Of a stretch of 64,000 nucleotides of DNA, positions 60,059 through 64,000 are shown one piece after another. A model generated the notes under the pieces. The model had not been told where the DNA came from, ran no database searches, and saw nothing but the letters and a program-made list of their open reading frames with translations. The stretch covers positions 1-64,000 of the forward strand of contig CALBSG010000160.1 of assembly GCA_937927675.1 (NCBI GenBank), read 5' to 3'. Origin of the DNA: an uncultured Paracoccaceae bacterium. Lineage in GTDB: Bacteria > Pseudomonadota > Alphaproteobacteria > Rhodobacterales > Rhodobacteraceae. A program made the translations under genes and the position numbers. Position 1 is the stretch's first letter, and the number at the start of each line of letters is the position of its first letter.

Positions 60059-61198
60059 TCAGGCGGCAAGGCGCTCGCCAGCCCGCCAGACAGCGGCAAG
60101 CTGCAAATTTCCGTCCAGATGCACCATGTCAGCCGGCATCCCCGGCTTAAACTGGCCAAGGTCTGACAGACGGCCAAGCAATTTGGCAGGCGTCGTGGTG
60201 ACCATCCGCAGCGCTTGGTCCAAGGGCAGGCCAACCTCTTGCACCATGATCTGGACCGCGCGCGGCAAAGTAAGATCCGCCCCGGCCAAGGTGCCGTCCT
60301 CAAGCGTCAGCCGTCCGCCTTGCCGCAGGATCCGCCGCCCGCCCAGCATGAATTCGGTCAAATCGCTGCCCGCTGCGGCCATGCAGTCCGACACCAGAAA
60401 CAACCCAGATGGCCGCGCGGCAAGGGCGATACGCAACGTGGCAATGGCAACATGATGGCCGTCGGCGATCAACCCCGCCGCCAGATCTGAACTTAGCACC
60501 GCGCCAACCATGCCGGGATCACGATTGCCAAGCTGGCTCATGGCGTTGAACAGATGGGTGGCACAGTGCGCCCCGGCTCTGATTGCCATTTGCGCTTCGG
60601 CAAAACTGGCTTCGCTGTGGCCAAGGCTGACCACAACGCCCGCCGCTGCCAGTGTGGCTATCTGATCGGCGGTGACCGATGCAGGGGCTAGGGTCAGCAT
60701 CAGGCCCGGCAATTGGCGCGCGGCCTTGCAGTAAAGATCAAGATCGGCCGCCGTCATCGGTCGGATCAGGCCGGAATCGTGGGCACCCTTGCGGCGCGGA
60801 TCCAGATGCGGGCCTTCGAGATGCAGCCCGAGAAAGCCGGGCACGCCAGCGCGCGCGGCCTCGATCCCGGCGTGGATGACGCGTTGGGTGGCATCAGCCG
60901 TGTCGGTGATCAGGGTTGGAAGAATTCCGGTTGCCCCCAGCCTGCCATGCAAAGCACAAAGCTGGGCCAATGTGTCAGCCGTGGTCTGGCCATCGACCAT
61001 GACCCCACCGCCGCCATTGACCTGAAGATCCAGAAAACCCGGTGCCAAGGTGCCTGACGGCAACCGAACCACTTGCGCATCCGCTGGGGCATCGGCCCAG
61101 ATCCCAAGAACCTTGCCGTTCTCGGTCACAAGGCAGGCACCGGGGTGCAAGACGTGACCGTCAAAGATATCCGCCCCGGTGAAGGCCTGCTTCATCAC
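60059..61198 (-). CDS. nagA: N-acetylglucosamine-6-phosphate deacetylase
   Basis: 379 residues, amidohydrolase. 'LAPGFLDLQVNGGGGVMVDG', 'GLHLEGPHLDPRRKGAHD', 'SLGHSEASFAEAQMAIRAGAHCATHLFNAMSQLGNRDPGMVGAVL', 'LIADGHHVAIATLRIAL', 'LVSDCMAAAGS' with the catalytic Asp. The start codon is ATG-ATG overlapping the SIS gene stop. It converts GlcNAc-6-P to GlcN-6-P. Confidence 0.94.
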   Translation of the reverse strand: MMKQAFTGADIFDGHVLHPGACLVTENGKVLGIWADAPADAQVVRLPSGTLAPGFLDLQVNGGGGVMVDGQTTADTLAQLCALHGRLGATGILPTLITDTADATQRVIHAGIEAARAGVPGFLGLHLEGPHLDPRRKGAHDSGLIRPMTAADLDLYCKAARQLPGLMLTLAPASVTADQIATLAAAGVVVSLGHSEASFAEAQMAIRAGAHCATHLFNAMSQLGNRDPGMVGAVLSSDLAAGLIADGHHVAIATLRIALAARPSGLFLVSDCMAAAGSDLTEFMLGGRRILRQGGRLTLEDGTLAGADLTLPRAVQIMVQEVGLPLDQALRMVTTTPAKLLGRLSDLGQFKPGMPADMVHLDGNLQLAAVWRAGERLAA

Positions 61199-62229
61199 AC
61201 TGTCTCCGTCACTTTGCGCAGATGTGGGGGGGTGTCTGGATCAAAACCGCGGCGGCGCGCAAGACCTTCGACAAAGCTGTAAAAGCTGACGATCAGCACC
61301 AGCGGCGCCACAAGGGGATGAAGCCCGCCGACGGTGGGCAAGCTGGCACAGCCTGACGCGCTGGCCCCGGTCAGGAATACATCTGCCCCCTGTGCGGCCA
61401 GCCGCGCGGCGGTGGCGCAGACATGGGGCTGTGCCGCGTCTTCGACCGCCAGCGCAAAGACCGGAAACTGCGCCTGTACAATGGCGGCGGGGCCGTGCAG
61501 CACCTCTGCCGCAGAATAGCTTTCGGCGTGCAGGCCTGAGGTTTCCTTGAATTTCAGCGCCACCTCGTTCGAAATCGCATAGGCTGGCCCGCGCCCCAAG
61601 ACATAAAGCGATTGCGCCCGCACCAGCCGTTGCGCCAACGGCGACCAGTCCAGCGTCAGGGCCCTGGCAAAAGCGTCTGGCAAAGATTGAACAGCACGGC
61701 GCAGATCGGCGTCCTCTTGCCATTCTGCCAGCAGGGCAAGCCCCGCCAGAACCGAATTCACAAAGGTTTTCGTCGCCGCGACCGAGGTTTCCGGCCCCGC
61801 CAGCAGCGCCAGCGGATGTTCCACAGCGGCGGCCATCGGGCTGTCGGCCTGATTGGTCAGGGCCAGCGTCAACGCCCCTGTGCTACGGGCCGATTCCATC
61901 ATGGCAACGATGTCGGGGCTTTTGCCGGATTGCGAGATGCCGATGCAAGCAGCCCCCGAAAGCCGCAGGTGCCGACCATAGACCGAGGCAACCGACGGGC
62001 CAACCGAGGCGACCGGCACCCCGGCAAGCAGTTCGATGGCATATTTCAAATAGGTTGCCGCATGGTCGGAAGACCCTCGGGCAATTGTGGCAATCAGGAC
62101 GGGGTCCGCCTGACGCAGCGCCTGTGCGGCGGCCTTCAACGCCGCGCCAGAGCCATCCAGAAACCGCTGTGCAGCCTCGGGTATTTCGGCGACTTCGCGG
62201 GCCATTCGGGTTTGGGTAGGCTGGATCAC
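61195..62229 (-). CDS. SIS-domain glucosamine-6-phosphate deaminase/isomerase (NagB-II type)
   Basis: 344 residues, two SIS domains. 'VLIATIARGSSDHAATYLKYAIELLAGVPVASVGPSVASVYG', 'CIGISQSGKSPDIVAMMESARSTGALTLALTNQADSPMA', 'VLGRGPAYAISNEVALKFKETSGLHAESYSAAEVLHGPAAIV'. It resembles the isomerase half of GlmS without the glutaminase, as in AgaS/NagB-II proteins that turn GlcN-6-P into Fru-6-P. It overlaps nagA and the GntR gene by 4 bases each. Confidence 0.9.
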   Translation of the reverse strand: MIQPTQTRMAREVAEIPEAAQRFLDGSGAALKAAAQALRQADPVLIATIARGSSDHAATYLKYAIELLAGVPVASVGPSVASVYGRHLRLSGAACIGISQSGKSPDIVAMMESARSTGALTLALTNQADSPMAAAVEHPLALLAGPETSVAATKTFVNSVLAGLALLAEWQEDADLRRAVQSLPDAFARALTLDWSPLAQRLVRAQSLYVLGRGPAYAISNEVALKFKETSGLHAESYSAAEVLHGPAAIVQAQFPVFALAVEDAAQPHVCATAARLAAQGADVFLTGASASGCASLPTVGGLHPLVAPLVLIVSFYSFVEGLARRRGFDPDTPPHLRKVTETV

Positions 62230-62993
62230 GATGCAGGCCTTTCGTCTTCAGGCGCAAGTTTCAATTCAACCGCAAAATCATAAGCATCGCCGCGATAAAG
62301 CGAGCGGGTGAATTCCACGACCTGACCCGATGGCAGATAGCTGATCCGTTCAATCTTCAATCCGGGCGCGCCAACCGCCACGCCCAGCAGTGCCGAATCT
62401 CTGGCGTCGATCGAGGTTGCCGAGATGCGCTGTACGGCGCGGGTTGGGCGCAGGCCGCGGGTTTGCAGCACGGCATAAAGCGAAGATTGCACCGCCTCTG
62501 GATCGGGCAGCAGGTTGGTGGAGAGGGTGGCGCGTTCAATGGCCAGCGGGACACCATCCGAACAGCGCACCCGTTCCAACCGCGTGACCCGATCCCCCGC
62601 GCCAAGGCCAAGCGCCATCACCTCTTCGGGGGCGGGCGCGTCGATCCGGCGCGAGATCCACCGGGTTTCCACGCTGCGCCCGCGCCGGGCCATGTCTTCG
62701 GTGAACGAGGTCAGCAAGGATAGCGCCTGTTCCAGCCGTTCGACCTTTTGCGCAACATAGGTCCCGGATCCGCGGCGCTGCACCAATTGGCCGGTGGCCA
62801 CCAGTTCCTGAATGGCCTTGCGCACTGTAACGCGGGAAAGCCCGGTCATCTGGGCCATGTCACGTTCTGCCGGCAGGCAATCGCCGGGGGTCAGTTCCCC
62901 TGCGGCCAGCGCGGCCGCGATGTGCCGCTGCAATTGCAGATAAAGCGGGCCGGAAGCGCCGCCGTCGAAATGTCCAGCACTAAAAAGCGTCAT
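62226..62993 (-). CDS. GntR/HutC-family regulator of amino-sugar genes
   Basis: 255 residues. Winged HTH 'PLYLQLQRHIAAALAAGELTPGDCLPAERDMAQMTGLSRVTVRKAIQELVATGQLVQRRGSGTYVA' (residues about 16-80), then a UTRA ligand domain ('VTRLERVRCSDGVPLAIERATL', 'RISYLPSGQVVEFTRSLYRGDAYDFAVEL'). HutC members near nag genes commonly sense GlcN-6-P or GlcNAc-6-P; ligand here is inferred. It is in the same operon it probably controls. Confidence 0.92.
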   Translation of the reverse strand: MTLFSAGHFDGGASGPLYLQLQRHIAAALAAGELTPGDCLPAERDMAQMTGLSRVTVRKAIQELVATGQLVQRRGSGTYVAQKVERLEQALSLLTSFTEDMARRGRSVETRWISRRIDAPAPEEVMALGLGAGDRVTRLERVRCSDGVPLAIERATLSTNLLPDPEAVQSSLYAVLQTRGLRPTRAVQRISATSIDARDSALLGVAVGAPGLKIERISYLPSGQVVEFTRSLYRGDAYDFAVELKLAPEDERPAS

Positions 62994-63829
62994 GCTGCGG
63001 TCTCCATGGCAAGCATCAGGGCGCCGTCCAACGCATTGCCCTGGGCGGGGCGCTGCGTCCAGCGGCCGATGCGCCCCGCATAGGTTGTCCCAAGGCCGCC
63101 GACAAAGGTGACGGGCAGTGCGGGGTCAGGCTGAAGGGCTGCAAGGGTCGCTTCAACCTCTTGCGTGGCGACGTCTAGGATGGCTTCTGCCGCTGGATCT
63201 GTGGAGTTCAACAGCCGTGGTGCCCATTGGGCGTAATCGGCGGGTCTTGCCGTCAGGCTATAGGCCACCAGCCGGTCAGGCGCCTCAAAATGGTCCAGCA
63301 CCGCCAGCAAAAGCGGGGTCATCTCATGCACCCCGTCCAGCGCCCGCAGCGCGCGGGCCAACAGGCTGCGGCCCAAGGCGGCGCCGCTGCCCTCATCCCC
63401 CAGCCAGAACCCCCAGCCGCCGATCTGGCGCATCCGCCCGTCCTGTTGCCGTGCAAAGACCGAACCGGTCCCCATCGCGGCCACAAGACCGTCTTCGGCC
63501 CCAAGCGCCCCTTTGGCCGTGGTCAGCGCGTCTGTCTCAATCCGGCTGGCGGCAAAGGGAAGATGCGCCCCAAGCCATTCAGCCGCCCCGGCGGCGTTGG
63601 CCCCGGCAAGCCCCAAGCCCGCACGAATTTGCGACAACGGCGCGCTGGACCCCAAGGCCTGCTGCGCGGCGCTGGTTGCCGCGCCAAGAATGTTTTGCAA
63701 GGCAAGATCGCGATTTGAAAAGATATTCGCTGGCCCCGTCTCGGCGCGCGCAAGAATACGGCCCGTCGCGTCAGCCAAAGCCACGCGACACCCCGTCCCC
63801 CCGCCGTCAACGCCCAAGAACAGCTGCAT
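62990..63829 (-). CDS. BadF/BadG/BcrA/BcrD-type N-acetylglucosamine kinase
   Basis: 279 residues, actin-like ATPase fold. 'LFLGVDGGGTGCRVALADATGRILARAETGPANIFSNRD', 'GLAGANAAGAAEWLG', 'GLVAAMGTGSVFARQQDGRMRQIGGWGFWLGDEGSGAALGRSLL', 'VTFVGGLGTTYA'. In a nag operon this fold is a GlcNAc (or glucosamine) kinase. ATG 63829 has GGGAG at 6 bases. It is the first gene of the minus-strand nag operon and overlaps the GntR gene by 4 bases. Confidence 0.9.
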   Translation of the reverse strand: MQLFLGVDGGGTGCRVALADATGRILARAETGPANIFSNRDLALQNILGAATSAAQQALGSSAPLSQIRAGLGLAGANAAGAAEWLGAHLPFAASRIETDALTTAKGALGAEDGLVAAMGTGSVFARQQDGRMRQIGGWGFWLGDEGSGAALGRSLLARALRALDGVHEMTPLLLAVLDHFEAPDRLVAYSLTARPADYAQWAPRLLNSTDPAAEAILDVATQEVEATLAALQPDPALPVTFVGGLGTTYAGRIGRWTQRPAQGNALDGALMLAMETAA

Positions 63830-63860
63830 CCGAATCTCCCACTCGAACAATACAACATAG

Positions 63861-63882
63861 ATACCAATTTGTAATCTGGTAT
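63861..63882. promoter_or_regulatory. Candidate GntR-type operator
   Basis: Inverted repeat ATACCA-N10-TGGTAT in the 161-bp divergent gap between the nag operon and the gene starting at 63991. It lies 32 bases upstream of the kinase start. It could be the target of the HutC-family regulator. Confidence 0.5.
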
Positions 63883-63949
63883 TGCTCGTATGCTGATATT
63901 AGGTTCTTATAGGTCAATTTTGATCGTTTGTCAGCTTATACTTTACAAC

Positions 63950-63968
63950 TGGCATTAAAGTGGCATTA
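63950..63968. repeat. Direct repeat TGGCATTA (two copies)
   Basis: TGGCATTA occurs at 63950-63957 and 63961-63968, an 11-base period close to one helix turn, in the promoter zone of the rightmost gene. A TTTACA hexamer at 63942-63947 and AT-rich bases near 63964-63972 could form a sigma-70-type promoter around it. Confidence 0.5.
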
Positions 63969-63990
63969 TATTGAGCCGAGGGGGATTCGT

Positions 63991-64000
63991 ATGGCTGAGC
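63991..64000 (+). CDS. Start of an unidentified gene (cut by window end)
   Basis: ATGGCTGAGC with GAGGGGG six bases upstream is a very good translation start. Only three codons are visible, so no product can be assigned. Divergence from the nag operon suggests a related function, such as sugar uptake. Confidence 0.5.

Noticed and set aside
60050..60063. CCTGAC-CT-GTCAGG hairpin between pyrF and nagA
   Set aside because: The stem is short, has a two-base loop and no T run; too weak to call a terminator.
1..64000. CRISPR arrays, insertion sequences, prophage or toxin-antitoxin modules
   Set aside because: No spaced direct repeats, transposase, integrase or paired small toxin/antitoxin genes were seen; the gene content is core chromosome.

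Overview
This window is almost entirely core chromosome of an alphaproteobacterium of the Rhodobacter/Paracoccus group (order Rhodobacterales). The evidence is the GC-rich coding, the divergent regB / senC-regA-hvrA redox cluster with ahcY close by, the mnmE-mnmG-rsmG-parA-parB origin-side operon, a tsaE-amgK-murU-addB-addA-trxA run, and a secB/fxsA // timA-mltA-smr arrangement. I saw no insertion sequence, prophage, CRISPR array or rRNA operon. The first 18 bases are an Illumina adapter remnant, so the left edge is a contig end.

Layout. 0-12 kb: end of an ammonium transporter gene, a sulfurtransferase/aminotransferase/DMT exporter operon, smpB, a small K+ channel, periplasmic msrA, maeB, mutS, grpE, hrcA. 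12-14.7 kb: rph-rdgB-hemW on the plus strand. 14.7-22 kb: a long minus-strand unit hemJ, rho, mnmE, mnmG, rsmG, parA, parB. 22.08-22.47 kb: an AT-rich non-coding region with a perfect DnaA box and several near-matches, my candidate for oriC. 22.5-25.2 kb: maf-aroE-coaE-dnaQ on the plus strand. Genes on both sides point away from the 22.3 kb region, and two perfect parS sites plus a one-mismatch third (13.47, 18.90, 39.35 kb) surround it. 25.2-31.6 kb: secB, fxsA, timA, mltA, smr, a lipoprotein hydrolase, hslU, hslV. 31.7-40.5 kb: trxA, addA, addB, murU, amgK, tsaE. 40.6-47.5 kb: a PAS protein resembling Rhodobacter DivL with a CtrA-type box upstream, then regB, senC, regA, hvrA, an HD-domain gene and ahcY. 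47.6-51.3 kb: a DUF2853-type protein, a fosmidomycin-resistance-type MFS exporter, a beta-propeller protein, EVE and YciI proteins. 51.3-56.7 kb: gpsA-tsaD diverging from hemD, a mitofilin-like protein and hemY. Then tRNA-Thr(CGT), an unrecognised gene, and a 57.7-63.8 kb amino-sugar region (cutC, ROK kinase, nagA, SIS deaminase, GntR regulator, BadF-type kinase) interrupted by pyrF.

How it fits together. The centre is the replication-origin neighbourhood: origin candidate, parS sites, ParA/ParB and genes oriented with fork movement. The regB-regA cluster is a redox-responsive global regulator. MltA, AmgK/MurU and the nag genes form a peptidoglycan and amino-sugar recycling theme. Start codons were chosen from Shine-Dalgarno spacing, overlap with the preceding stop and family N-termini. 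Family assignments come from reading motifs in the translations; no database search was run.
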